This document shows, one piece after another, positions 8,555 to 16,741 of a stretch of 64,000 nucleotides of DNA; positions within the stretch are counted from its first letter, which is position 1, and each line of letters begins with the position of its first letter. This stretch comes from Paractinoplanes aksuensis. GTDB taxonomy: Bacteria > Actinomycetota > Actinomycetes > Mycobacteriales > Micromonosporaceae. The stretch is taken from NCBI RefSeq assembly GCF_024137025.1, contig NZ_JAMYJR010000006.1, positions 41,338 through 105,337 of the forward strand, written 5' to 3'. The notes beneath the pieces are model-generated. The model did no database searches. It was not told where the DNA came from and was given only the letters and a program-made list of their open reading frames with translations. The position numbers and the translations under genes are program-made.

Positions 8555-8571
8555 GTTCGTACGGTGTATCC

Positions 8572-9306
8572 ATGACAGACATCGTGAGCCTCGAGTCCCT
8601 CTACAAGACGTACGACGGCGGGGTGACCGCCCTCGACGGTGTGACCGCCACTTTTCCGGCCGGCAGCTTCACCGCCGTGATGGGCCCCTCGGGTTCTGGC
8701 AAGAGCACGCTGTTGCAGTGCGCGGCCGGCCTCGACCGCCCCACCGGTGGCCGCGTGTTCATCGACGGCGCCGAGCTGACCGCCACCAGCGACACCGCGA
8801 TGACGAAGTTCCGCCGGACCCGGGTCGGCTTCGTCTTCCAGGATTACAACCTGCTCCCTGCGCTCACTGTCGAGCAGAACGTCGTGCTTCCGTTGCGGCT
8901 CGCCGGGCGCCGGGCCGACCGCCTTCGCGTACGCGAAATTCTGGACCGCCTCGGCCTGGGTGACCGCCTCGGCGAGTTGCCCGAGCGGCTGTCCGGCGGT
9001 CAGCGGCAGCGCGTCGCCATCGCCCGGGCGTTGGTGGCCGAGCCCGCCGTGATCTTCGCCGATGAGCCGACCGGTGCGCTCGACCTGCGCAGCGCCCGCG
9101 AGGTACTTACCTTGCTGCGGTCGATAGTGCACGAGCACGGCCGTACGGTCGTCATGGTCACGCACGACCCGGTCGCCGCCGCGTACGCGGATTCGGTGCT
9201 GTTCCTGGCCGACGGCCGGCTCGCCGGTTCGCTGCGCGCGCCCACCGCCGACGCCGTGGCCGAGCGCCTGGCCCACCTCGGCGACCGCGTGGGGGTGGCA
9301 GCATGA
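8572..9306 (+). CDS. ABC transporter ATP-binding protein (MacB/LolD type)
   Basis: ATPase of 244 residues. Walker A GPSGSGKST at 39-47, Q-loop FVFQDYNLLPALT, signature LSGGQRQRVAIARAL, Walker B VIFADEPTGALD and H-loop VTHD. The DEPTGALD form is typical of MacB/LolD/FtsE-type ATPases that work with FtsX-fold permeases, which is what follows with an ATGA overlap. The ATG at 8572 begins the fold directly. Such pairs in actinomycetes export drugs or envelope compounds; regulation by the divergent GntR/TetR hybrid suggests an inducible efflux system. Confidence 0.9.
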   Translation: MTDIVSLESLYKTYDGGVTALDGVTATFPAGSFTAVMGPSGSGKSTLLQCAAGLDRPTGGRVFIDGAELTATSDTAMTKFRRTRVGFVFQDYNLLPALTVEQNVVLPLRLAGRRADRLRVREILDRLGLGDRLGELPERLSGGQRQRVAIARALVAEPAVIFADEPTGALDLRSAREVLTLLRSIVHEHGRTVVMVTHDPVAAAYADSVLFLADGRLAGSLRAPTADAVAERLAHLGDRVGVAA

Positions 9307-10601
9307 TCGCCGTCGCGCTGCGCAACCTGCGTCACCGTCCCGGCGGTTTCATCGCCACGTTCCTGTCCGCTTTTCTGGGCGCGGCGCTCATCATGGCGTT
9401 CGCTTCGCTGATCGATACCGCTACCGGAGTGGACGCCGCGAGCAACGAGTCGCTCGTGACCACCGCCGGCGTCGGCGGCGGCTGGTGTCTCGTCATCGTC
9501 GCGTTCGCGGTGACGTCCACGCTCACGCTGGCCGTCCGGCAACGCGACCAGCAGATCGCCCTGCTGCGTTCGGTGGGTGCCACCGGCCCCCAGGTGCGCC
9601 GGATGATTGTGGGGGAGGCGCTCTTAGTAGCGCTTCTGGCCGCTGCCGTGGCTGTTCCCGTCGGGTGGTTGCTGGGCCGCGTGCTGGTCAAGCTGTTGCA
9701 CAACACGGGTCAAGTCGCGTCCACAATCGACCCTGCGTTCGGAGTTACTGCCCTCAGCGCTGGTTTCGGAGTAACGCTACTTGGCTCACTGGCTGCGGCG
9801 TTCGCGACGGCCCGGCGTACGTCGGCTCACGGCCGCAAGAAGCAACGCCCCCTGCTGCGCCGGATCGGCGCCGGGCTGTTCCTGTTGATCGGCACGAACT
9901 GCGCGATCCTGACCGCCACGCTCATGGACGGCAAGGGCATCGACGCGATGCAGACCGCCGGTCAGGCCGGCATCTGGGCGTCGATCGGCCTGGCCCTGCT
10001 CGCACCCGAGCTGCTGCGCCTGGTCACGGCTGCTCTGGGTCCGGTCGTACGCCTTTTCGGTGCTCCCGGCGAACTCGCGCTCCGGGGCCCGCGACTCTCG
10101 GCGGCCGTGATGCCCGTGCTGCTGTTCACCGGCATCGCCACCGGAACGGTCTACATGCAGGGCATCGAGGACCGAGCCGCGGTCGGCCAGATCGAACCCG
10201 ACTACGCCCAGGACATCCAGACGCTCAACTACGTGGTCGTCGGCATGATCACGCTCTTCGTGGCCATCATGCTGGTGAACACGCTGATCGCCGCGACCAC
10301 CCACCGCCGCCGCGAGTTCGCCCAGCAGCGCCTGGCCGGCGCCACCCGGGGCCAGGTGACGGCCATGGTCGCCCTGGAAGGCGTCCTGATCACGGCCACC
10401 GGCGTACTCGGCGGCCTGCTCGCCTCCCTGTTCACCATCCTGCCGTTCGGCTCGGCCCGCGCCGACCGCATCTGGCCCGACGCCTCACCAGCCGCTTTCG
10501 GCATCGTCGCCGCGATCGCAGTGGTGCTCACGGCGTCCGCCGTGGTGCAGACCACCCGCCGTACGCTCCACGGCCCCGCCACCACCGCCGTCCGCGCCTG
10601 A
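9303..10601 (+). CDS. FtsX-family ABC permease
   Basis: Membrane protein of 432 residues, coupled by ATGA overlap to its ATPase. The N-terminus MIAVALRNLRHRPGGFIATFLSAFLG is the first FtsX helix. Two FtsX-like blocks are seen: residues about 55-175 with RQRDQQIALLRSVGATGPQVRRMI, and about 300-430 with RRREFAQQRLAGATRGQVTAMVALEG. Both carry the LRS(V/L)GAT-type coupling helix. It is shorter than the usual 800-residue two-domain permeases because large extracellular domains are missing. A terminator-like hairpin follows. Confidence 0.85.
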   Translation: MIAVALRNLRHRPGGFIATFLSAFLGAALIMAFASLIDTATGVDAASNESLVTTAGVGGGWCLVIVAFAVTSTLTLAVRQRDQQIALLRSVGATGPQVRRMIVGEALLVALLAAAVAVPVGWLLGRVLVKLLHNTGQVASTIDPAFGVTALSAGFGVTLLGSLAAAFATARRTSAHGRKKQRPLLRRIGAGLFLLIGTNCAILTATLMDGKGIDAMQTAGQAGIWASIGLALLAPELLRLVTAALGPVVRLFGAPGELALRGPRLSAAVMPVLLFTGIATGTVYMQGIEDRAAVGQIEPDYAQDIQTLNYVVVGMITLFVAIMLVNTLIAATTHRRREFAQQRLAGATRGQVTAMVALEGVLITATGVLGGLLASLFTILPFGSARADRIWPDASPAAFGIVAAIAVVLTASAVVQTTRRTLHGPATTAVRA

Positions 10602-10626
10602 CTCCGACTGTCCACGAGTCAGCACC

Positions 10627-10655
10627 GGGTCGACCCGTCACCCACGGGCCGACCC
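10627..10655 (+). terminator. hairpin after ABC exporter operon
   Basis: GGGTC (10627-10631) pairs with GACCC (10651-10655) and CCCGT (10634-10638) with ACGGG (10644-10648), split by an internal GA/CC bulge with loop CACCC. It starts 26 bases after the permease stop. Confidence 0.55.
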
Positions 10656-10776
10656 GCTGCTGCGCCACCCCGCGTCTGCCCGGTGGGGGTCGCAGCGGGC
10701 GGAAAAGCGTTCGACAGCGGTGCAACCGGATCCGTACGGTTCTTCGCAGTTGATCGATAGTCGAGGGGAGGACGCC

Positions 10777-10866
10777 GTGCAGTTCCGCACCGCTCCTCTT
10801 CTCGTGTCTGGTGCGCCCAGCCTCGGCTGCGCCACCGAGGCTGGTCGTTCCTGCCCGCGTTCCTGA
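10777..10866 (+). CDS. candidate 29-residue leader peptide of the EF-G-like gene
   Basis: Short frame GTG to TGA, beginning VQFRTAPLLVSGAP and ending AGRSCPRS. It has a much better ribosome binding site than the long gene downstream: GAGGGGAGG at 10763-10771, five bases before GTG. The coding stretch contains a 10-bp perfect hairpin. The arrangement is like leader-peptide attenuation ahead of ribosome-protection genes. No homologue is known to me, so translation is inferred from the ribosome binding site alone. It ends 55 bases before the main start. Confidence 0.45.
   Translation: MQFRTAPLLVSGAPSLGCATEAGRSCPRS
10817..10844 (+). terminator. possible attenuator hairpin inside the leader
   Basis: CCAGCCTCGG (10817-10826) pairs exactly with CCGAGGCTGG (10835-10844) across the loop CTGCGCCA, followed by TCGTTCCTG. 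It lies within the leader reading frame, so ribosome position on the leader would control whether it forms. Confidence 0.45.
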
Positions 10867-10921
10867 CGACGCGGACGGGTGGGCGCTGTCCACCGCTGGA
10901 ACTCCCGGAAGCCCGACTCTC

Positions 10922-12802
10922 ATGCGAAACCTCGGCATCCTCGCCCACGTCGACGCGGGCAAGACCACCCTCACCGAACGCATCCTGTTCCTGACCGGCG
11001 CCACCTACAAACGCGGCGACGTGCAGGACGGCAACACCGTCACCGACTTCGATCCCCAGGAGCGCGAGCGTGGCATCACCATCTTCGCGGCCGCCGTCAG
11101 TTGCGACTGGAACGGTCACCGGCTCAACCTGATCGACACCCCGGGGCACGTCGACTTCACCGATGAGGTCGAGCGGTCCCTGCGCGTGCTGGACGGCGCG
11201 GTGGTCGTGCTCGACGGGGTGGCCGGGGTCGAACCGCAGAGCGAGGCCGTCTGGCGTCAGGCCGACCGGTACGGCGTGCCCCGGATCGTCTTCGTCAACA
11301 AGCTCGACCGGCCGGGGGCCGACCTCGACGCGGCCGTGCGCTCGCTGCGGGAGCGGCTCGGCGTCACCCCGCTCGTGGCCCAATCGCCTATCGATGGGGG
11401 CGTCGTCGACCTGGTCGGCCGGCGCACGCTCACGTGGCCCGACGGCGTGCTCCACGTGGCGCCCGGCGGCGATCCGATTGCCCGGCAACGGCTGGAGGAG
11501 GCCGTGGCCGAGCTGCACCCGGCCGCTCTCGAAGAGCTGGGCGCGATGTCGGACGAGACCCTGCGGACGGCCATGCGGGAACTGACGATCCAGAACAAGG
11601 CGGTGGTCGTGCTGTGCGGATCGGCCTATCGCGCAGTCGGCGTCGAACCACTGCTGGACGCGGTAATCGATTATCTGCCATCGCCTGTCGATCGCGGGGA
11701 GGCGCCGCTGGCCGCTCTTGTGTTCAAGGTGCAGACCGGTCGCCAGGGCCGGATGACGTTCGTCCGCGTCTACGACGGCACGCTGGCCAAGGGGGCCACG
11801 GTGTGGGACGCGGTCGAGGGCCGCGCCGAGCGGGTCGGGCGCATCCTGCGGGTGCAGGCCGACCGGCACACCGACGTCGACCGGGCCACCGCGGGCGACA
11901 TCGTGGCTCTGGCCGGGCTCAAGGCGGCCCGGCCCGGCACCACGCTGTCGACGCGCGAGCATCCGGTCGTGCTCGAAGCTCCGGTGACGGCCGAGCCGCT
12001 CGTCTCGGTCGCGCTCGAGGGCCGGACCCGGGCCGACGCCCACCGGCTGCCCGGTGTGCTGGCCGCGCTGGTCGAGGAGAACCCGTCGCTTTCCGTACGC
12101 ACGGACAGCGAATCGGGCCAGACGCTGCTCAGCGGGATGGGGGAACTGCAGGTGGAGGTGGCAGTGACCAGGTTGCGCGAGTCCGGGGTGGCCGTCACGG
12201 CCGGCCGGCCCCGGGTGGCGTACCGGGAAACCGTGGTTCGCGGCGTGACCGCGCTGACCTACCGGCACGTCAAGCAGGACGGTGGGGCCGGCCAGTTCGC
12301 GCAGGTCGTGCTGGACGTGCAGCCGCTCGACGGCGTCGGCTTCGAGTTCGCGTCCACGGTGACCGGCGGGCGCGTGCCGGCCGAGTACATCCGTGCGGTC
12401 GAGACGGGCTGCCGCGAGGCCCTGGCCCACGGTCCGCTGGCCGGTCACCCGGTCACCGGCCTGCGGGTCACCCTGACCGACGGCGCCACGCACGTGAAGG
12501 ACTCGTCGGAGATGGCGTTCCGCGCGGCCGGCCGGTTCGGTCTGCGGGCGGCGCTCGAGGCGTGCGGGATGGCGGTGCTCGAACCGGTCGCGGACGTGAC
12601 GGTCCACGCCCCGGCCGAGAGCCTGGGCGGGGTGCTCGGCGATCTGGCCGCCCGGCGCGGCCGGGTCACCGCGTCCAACGGCGAGTCGGTGACGGCGCTG
12701 GTGCCGTTGGCCGAGCTCTTCGGCTACGCGACCGACCTGCGCAGCCGTACGAGGGGCCGGGGCACCTTCTCGACCCGCCCGGCCGGCTACCGCCCGGCCT
12801 GA
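10922..12802 (+). CDS. elongation factor G-like translational GTPase
   Basis: Translational GTPase of 626 residues, shorter than the roughly 700 of housekeeping EF-G. G1 AHVDAGKTT at 8-16, switch I RERGITI, G3 DTPGHVDF, G4 NKLDR and G5-type GSA. The segment FTDEVERSLRVLDGAVVVLDGVAGVEPQSEAVW (read in two parts) is EF-G rather than EF-Tu. Domains IV and V follow (GGRVPAEYIRAVETG, SLGGVLGDLAARRGRV). The reduced insert after G5 resembles EF-G2-like and ribosome-protection proteins. Role may be alternative translocation, recycling or antibiotic protection; it is not the str-operon fusA, as no ribosomal genes flank it. The ATG has only a weak GGAAG, which fits control through the leader. Confidence 0.8.
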   Translation: MRNLGILAHVDAGKTTLTERILFLTGATYKRGDVQDGNTVTDFDPQERERGITIFAAAVSCDWNGHRLNLIDTPGHVDFTDEVERSLRVLDGAVVVLDGVAGVEPQSEAVWRQADRYGVPRIVFVNKLDRPGADLDAAVRSLRERLGVTPLVAQSPIDGGVVDLVGRRTLTWPDGVLHVAPGGDPIARQRLEEAVAELHPAALEELGAMSDETLRTAMRELTIQNKAVVVLCGSAYRAVGVEPLLDAVIDYLPSPVDRGEAPLAALVFKVQTGRQGRMTFVRVYDGTLAKGATVWDAVEGRAERVGRILRVQADRHTDVDRATAGDIVALAGLKAARPGTTLSTREHPVVLEAPVTAEPLVSVALEGRTRADAHRLPGVLAALVEENPSLSVRTDSESGQTLLSGMGELQVEVAVTRLRESGVAVTAGRPRVAYRETVVRGVTALTYRHVKQDGGAGQFAQVVLDVQPLDGVGFEFASTVTGGRVPAEYIRAVETGCREALAHGPLAGHPVTGLRVTLTDGATHVKDSSEMAFRAAGRFGLRAALEACGMAVLEPVADVTVHAPAESLGGVLGDLAARRGRVTASNGESVTALVPLAELFGYATDLRSRTRGRGTFSTRPAGYRPA

Positions 12803-12810
12803 CGCCCGAA

Positions 12811-12843
12811 GCCGGGGGCGTCCCGAAGAGGGGCGCCCCCGGC
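12811..12843 (+). terminator. terminator of the EF-G-like gene
   Basis: GCCGGGGGCG (12811-12820) pairs exactly with CGCCCCCGGC (12834-12843); TCCC/GGG pairing may extend the stem inward. It starts eight bases after the stop. Confidence 0.8.
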
Positions 12844-12893
12844 GGCATCGACGCGATACGATGCCGCCCGATTTCGAGTGACGGGGGAGAGCC

Positions 12894-13478
12894 GTGGAGA
12901 TGCCGCGGACGGTACGCAACAGTTCCTGGGCCTTCGCGGCGGCGGCCGGCATAGCCGCCGCGTCCGCGTTGGTGGTCGTGCTCGGGCAGGCCCACCACGG
13001 CCCCGCCCTCGATCGTTACCTCGACTTCAACGCCGGCGACCTGGCCGCCGAGCAGTTCGCCACCGACGTCGGTGAGATCCTGACCGTCACGCTGATTCTG
13101 GCGCTGGTCACGGTGGTGGCCGGCGGCGTGCTGGCCTTCGTCGTGCGCCGGCCGGTGGCCTGGGCCCGGACCATCGCCTGGTCCACGGCGCTGGTCCTCG
13201 CCCTGCTCGTGGGCACCGCCCTGCTGGCCGGCGTCGACCCGGTCGGCGCGACGCCTGGGCCGGACGCCGAGCCCGCGGCCCGCCTCACCTACGACCTCGT
13301 GCCCGGCTGGTACCCCAGCGTCAACGCGGTCGTCGGCCTCGGACTGCTGATCGCCCTCGGCGCCGCCGGTTTCTTCGTGCTGCGATCGTCGGCCGCCGAC
13401 TTCTATCGCGCGGCCAGCAAGGTCGAGGACCCCCGCTGGTCCTCCTTCGTCGCCGAGCGCCTGGACCCGGACAAGTGA
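12894..13478 (+). CDS. predicted four-helix membrane protein
   Basis: Protein of 194 residues that I do not recognise. Four hydrophobic segments are visible at about 15-32, 62-85, 95-115 and 145-165, with a periplasmic Pro/Gly-rich loop before the last and a charged C-terminus. GTG start follows GGGGGAGAG by a few bases. No catalytic motif. It ends six bases before the convergent GAPDH gene. Confidence 0.7.
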   Translation: MEMPRTVRNSSWAFAAAAGIAAASALVVVLGQAHHGPALDRYLDFNAGDLAAEQFATDVGEILTVTLILALVTVVAGGVLAFVVRRPVAWARTIAWSTALVLALLVGTALLAGVDPVGATPGPDAEPAARLTYDLVPGWYPSVNAVVGLGLLIALGAAGFFVLRSSAADFYRAASKVEDPRWSSFVAERLDPDK

Positions 13479-13484
13479 GGAAGA

Positions 13485-14480
13485 TCAGGCGGCGAGCAGT
13501 TCCAGCGTGTCGATGACCCGGTTGCTGAAACCCCACTCGTTGTCGTACCAGGCGACCACCTTGACGTGCTTGCCGTCGACGCGGGTCAGGGCCGAGTCGA
13601 AGATGGACGAGGCCGGGTTGCCGACGATGTCCGACGAGACCAGGGCGTCCTCGGAGTATTCGAGGACGCCGGCCAGCGGGCCCTCGGCCGCCGCGCGGTA
13701 GGCGGCCAGGATCTCGTCCCGGGTGACCTCGCGGATGACGGTCGTGTTCAGCTCGACGATCGAACCGACCGGCACCGGCACCCGGATCGAGTCGCCGGAC
13801 AGCTTGCCCGCCAGCCGGGGGAGGACCAGGCCGATGGCCTTGGCCGCGCCGGTGGTGGTCGGCACGATGTTGACCGCGGCGGCCCGGGCCCGGCGCGGGT
13901 CGCGGTGCGGGCCGTCCTGCAGGTTCTGCTCCTGCGTGTAGGCGTGGACAGTGGTCATGAAGCCGTGCTCGATGCCGGCCAGGTCGTCCAGCACCGAGGC
14001 CAGCGGGGCCAGCGCGTTGGTCGTGCACGAGGCGTTGGACACGATGGTGTGCACCGCGGGGTCGTACGCGGAATTGTTGATGCCGGGGGCCAGCGTCACG
14101 TCGGCGCCGTCCGAGGGGGCGCCGACGAGCACCTTGCGCGCTCCGGCGTCCAGGTGGGCCCGGGCCTTCGACGCGGCGGCCAGCCGACCGGTGGCCTCGA
14201 GGACGACGTCGACCTCCAGCTCCTTCCACGGGAGCCGGGCCGGGTCGGGTTCGGACAGGACGGCGATGCGGCGGCCGTCGACGACCAGGGTGGAGCCGTC
14301 GACGGTCACCGGGCGGCCGAGCCGGCCCGCGGTGGTGTCGAAGGCGAGCAGACGGGCCAGGGCGGCCGGCTCGGTGAGATCGTTGACGGCGACGACCTCG
14401 AGCTTGCTGTCCCGCTCGAGCAACGCCCGCAGCACGTTGCGTCCGATGCGGCCGAATCCGTTGATGGCGATGCGAGTCAT
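13485..14480 (-). CDS. gap: glyceraldehyde-3-phosphate dehydrogenase, type I
   Basis: GAPDH of 331 residues, converting glyceraldehyde 3-phosphate to 1,3-bisphosphoglycerate. NAD-binding GFGRIGRN at 8-15, VNDLTEPA near 33, catalytic SNASCTTNALAP with Cys near 149, and C-terminal WYDNEWGFSNRVIDT. Differences from the housekeeping form include FDTTAGRL where KYDSVHGRF is usual and APGINNSAYDP where VxGVNHxxYD is usual. It stands alone, without pgk and tpi, so it is probably a second GAPDH. It follows the GlxA-type regulator in the same direction, 63 bases apart. Confidence 0.9.
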   Translation of the reverse strand: MTRIAINGFGRIGRNVLRALLERDSKLEVVAVNDLTEPAALARLLAFDTTAGRLGRPVTVDGSTLVVDGRRIAVLSEPDPARLPWKELEVDVVLEATGRLAAASKARAHLDAGARKVLVGAPSDGADVTLAPGINNSAYDPAVHTIVSNASCTTNALAPLASVLDDLAGIEHGFMTTVHAYTQEQNLQDGPHRDPRRARAAAVNIVPTTTGAAKAIGLVLPRLAGKLSGDSIRVPVPVGSIVELNTTVIREVTRDEILAAYRAAAEGPLAGVLEYSEDALVSSDIVGNPASSIFDSALTRVDGKHVKVVAWYDNEWGFSNRVIDTLELLAA

Positions 14481-14543
14481 GCGTCAAGCTTGGCCGGGTC
14501 GCCACGAGGTAGACAGTGGCGGGCGCGCCACCGTTCGCAAGGA

Positions 14544-15497
14544 TCAAGCCACGAACGTCCGCCGGTACTGGCTGGGTGTGGTGCCGAGGATCCGCTGGAA
14601 GTGCATCCGCAGGTTCGAGCCCGTGCCCAGCCCCACCCGCACCGCGATCTGCTCGATCGAGAGCTGCGAGAGCTCCAGCAGTTCGCGGGCCAGGTCGATG
14701 CGGGCCCGCATGACCCACTGCATCGGCGTGTACCCGGTGTCGTCGGCGAAATGCCGCGAGAAAGTACGGGGTGAGACGGCCGCGTTCTGCGCGAGCGCGG
14801 CCAGGGTCAGCGGCTGGTCGAGCCGTTGCCGCGCCCAGTCCCGGGTCGCCGCGAAGCGTTCACCGAGCGGTTCGGGGACGCTGTGCGGCACGTACTGGGC
14901 CTGGCCGCCGCTGCGGTGGGGCGCCGCCACCAGCCGTCGCGCCGCGTGGTTGGAGGCGCCCACCCCGATGTCGCCGCGCAGGATGTGCAGGCACAGGTCG
15001 ATCCCCGAGGCGGCCCCGGCCGACGTGAGCACGCTGCCCTCGTCGACGAAGAGCACGTTCTCGTCGACCAGCACCCGCGGGTGTTTGCCGGCTAGTTGCC
15101 GGGTGTAGTGCCAGTGCGTCGTGGCCCGTTTGCCGTCGAGCAGCCCGGTCGCGGCCAGCGCGAACGCCCCGGTCGAGATGGCCGCCAGCCGCGCCCCCCG
15201 CTCGTGGGCGGTGAGCAGGGCGCCGACCACGGCCGCGGGCGGATCCTCGCGGTCCGGGAACCGGTAGCCGGGCAGGAACACGATGTCGGCCCACGCGAGG
15301 GCGTCGAGCCCGTCGGCCACGTGGTAGGACAACCCGTCACCACCCGTGACGAGACCCGGCGCGGCGCCGCACACCCTCACCTCGTACGGCATGCTGGCCC
15401 TGGTCGTGAAGACCTGAGCCGGGATGCCGACGTCGAGCGGTTTGGCGCCTTCCAGCACGAGGACGGCGACGCGGTGGAGTCGTGGGAGCAGCGTCAC
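14544..15497 (-). CDS. GlxA-family AraC-type transcriptional regulator
   Basis: Regulator of 317 residues. Residues about 8-180 are a DJ-1/PfpI-like amidase fold (VAVLVLEGAKPLDVGIPAQVF, AISTGAFALAATGLLDGKRATTHW), without the usual nucleophilic Cys at the elbow, where STGAF stands. Residues about 215-317 hold two AraC helix-turn-helix motifs (LTLAALAQNAAVSPRTFSRHF, LSIEQIAVRVGLGTGSNLRMHF). GTG start; a TATCGT hexamer (15505-15510) lies seven bases upstream on this strand, fitting a leaderless transcript. Divergent from the thioredoxin-like gene. Ligand unknown. Confidence 0.88.
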   Translation of the reverse strand: MTLLPRLHRVAVLVLEGAKPLDVGIPAQVFTTRASMPYEVRVCGAAPGLVTGGDGLSYHVADGLDALAWADIVFLPGYRFPDREDPPAAVVGALLTAHERGARLAAISTGAFALAATGLLDGKRATTHWHYTRQLAGKHPRVLVDENVLFVDEGSVLTSAGAASGIDLCLHILRGDIGVGASNHAARRLVAAPHRSGGQAQYVPHSVPEPLGERFAATRDWARQRLDQPLTLAALAQNAAVSPRTFSRHFADDTGYTPMQWVMRARIDLARELLELSQLSIEQIAVRVGLGTGSNLRMHFQRILGTTPSQYRRTFVA

Positions 15498-15544
15498 TCG
15501 ATTGACGATAGAGCCGAGGGCCTCCGGGCTGGCACGGTGTCTGT

Positions 15545-16477
15545 ATGAGAACGCCCTCGCTACCGCAGGCCGAGTGGCTCAACTCGTTCCCACTCGGCCC
15601 GGACGACCTGCACGGGCACGTCGTCCTCTACGACTTCTGGACGCTCACCTGCATCAACTGGCTGCGCACCGTGCCCTACCGCCGCGCGTGGTGGGACGCG
15701 TACCGCCAGGACGGGTTGATCGTCATCGGGGTGCACACACCCGAGTTCGGGTTCGAGCACAGTCCCGATCTGGTCCGCCGCGCCGTGGAGGAGCGCGGCA
15801 TCGACTATCCGGTCGTCCTCGACAGCGACTACGCCGTGTGGAAGGCCTTCGACAACCACTACTGGCCCGCGCTCTACCTGGCCGACGGCGACGGGGTGAT
15901 CCGCGATCACCACTTCGGCGAGGGCGAGTACGAGCGGTCGGAACGGTCGATCCAGCGGCTGCTCGGCATCAGCCGCCCGCTGTCGCGGGTGGAACCGGCC
16001 GGCGTCGAGGTCGAGGCCGACTGGACCCACCTGCGAACCCCCGAAACCTATCTTGGGTACGCCCGGGGCGAGCACTTCGCATCGGCCGGCGAGGCCGAGT
16101 TCGGTCGCCGGCACCCGTACTCGTACTCGAACTACCTGCACTTCAACCATTGGGCGCTGGACGGCGAGTGGACCGTGGGCAGCGAGCACGTCACGTCGGC
16201 CGAGCCCGACGGTGGGGTGGCGTTCCGCTTCCAGGCCCGCGACGCCAACCTGGTGCTCGACCGGGCCGGCGGCGAGCCGATCCCGTTCCGCGTCACCCTC
16301 GACGGCGAGGCCCCGGGGGACGCGGCCGGCCTCGACATCGGCGCCGACGGCAGCGGCCTGCTCGACGAGGGCCGCATGTATCAGCTGATCCGTCAGCCGG
16401 GCCCGATCGGCGAGAAGTTCCTCGAGATCACGTTCGCCGCCCCCGGCGTACGGGCCTACGTGTTCACGTTCGGATAG
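15545..16477 (+). CDS. thioredoxin-fold protein, DipZ C-terminal type
   Basis: Soluble protein of 310 residues. Residues 1-150 are a thioredoxin/redoxin domain (VVLYDFWTLTCINWLRTVPY, VIGVHTPEFGFEH) and residues about 170-310 a beta-rich domain (HFNHWALDGEWTVGSEHV, FRFQARDANLVL), the same order as the C-terminal half of DipZ-like proteins. The redox motif reads CINW, so the second Cys of CxxC is absent. No signal peptide or membrane segment is seen. A peroxidase-like or one-Cys thiol role is possible; disulfide exchange by CxxC is not. Confidence 0.8.
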   Translation: MRTPSLPQAEWLNSFPLGPDDLHGHVVLYDFWTLTCINWLRTVPYRRAWWDAYRQDGLIVIGVHTPEFGFEHSPDLVRRAVEERGIDYPVVLDSDYAVWKAFDNHYWPALYLADGDGVIRDHHFGEGEYERSERSIQRLLGISRPLSRVEPAGVEVEADWTHLRTPETYLGYARGEHFASAGEAEFGRRHPYSYSNYLHFNHWALDGEWTVGSEHVTSAEPDGGVAFRFQARDANLVLDRAGGEPIPFRVTLDGEAPGDAAGLDIGADGSGLLDEGRMYQLIRQPGPIGEKFLEITFAAPGVRAYVFTFG

Positions 16478-16576
16478 GGGTCAGGGCCGGCACCTGCCGC
16501 AGGCGGGCCGCGAGCACGCCGCTGACGACGACGAAGGCCGACGCCAGCAGCACCACCGCGGGCCACCCGCCCCGCG
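16464..16576 (-). pseudogene. C-terminal stump of an MFS-type transporter
   Basis: In frame on the minus strand, SRGGWPAVVLLASAFVVV followed by SGVLAARLRQVPALTPIRT and TGA reads like the last helix and tail of an MFS permease (the GGWPAV motif opens helix 12 in many). Nothing upstream in this frame continues the transporter. It overlaps the end of the thioredoxin-like gene by 14 bases. Boundary at the upstream side is approximate. Confidence 0.5.
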
Positions 16577-16690
16577 ACCAGGCGGTGCGCGGCCCGGGTC
16601 GTGGGCCTGACCTGGCGCGACGACCGCGCGCTGACCCCGGCCGCCGAGCGCTTCCGGACCCTGGTCGAGGGATCGGGCGAGTACGACTGA
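16577..16690 (+). pseudogene. C-terminal stump of a LysR-type regulator
   Basis: Reads ARVVGLTWRDDRALTPAAER then FRTLVEGSGEYD and TGA. VxLTWRxDRxLTPAAxxFxxLV is the standard end of LysR effector domains. No N-terminal part or helix-turn-helix is present upstream. It abuts the oppositely oriented MFS stump, as expected if one deletion removed the facing 5' halves of a divergent transporter/regulator pair. Confidence 0.6.
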
Positions 16691-16741
16691 GACCTGGGGG
16701 TACCTGCACTCGCGGAACATCGTGAAGTGAGGGAGCGGGTT

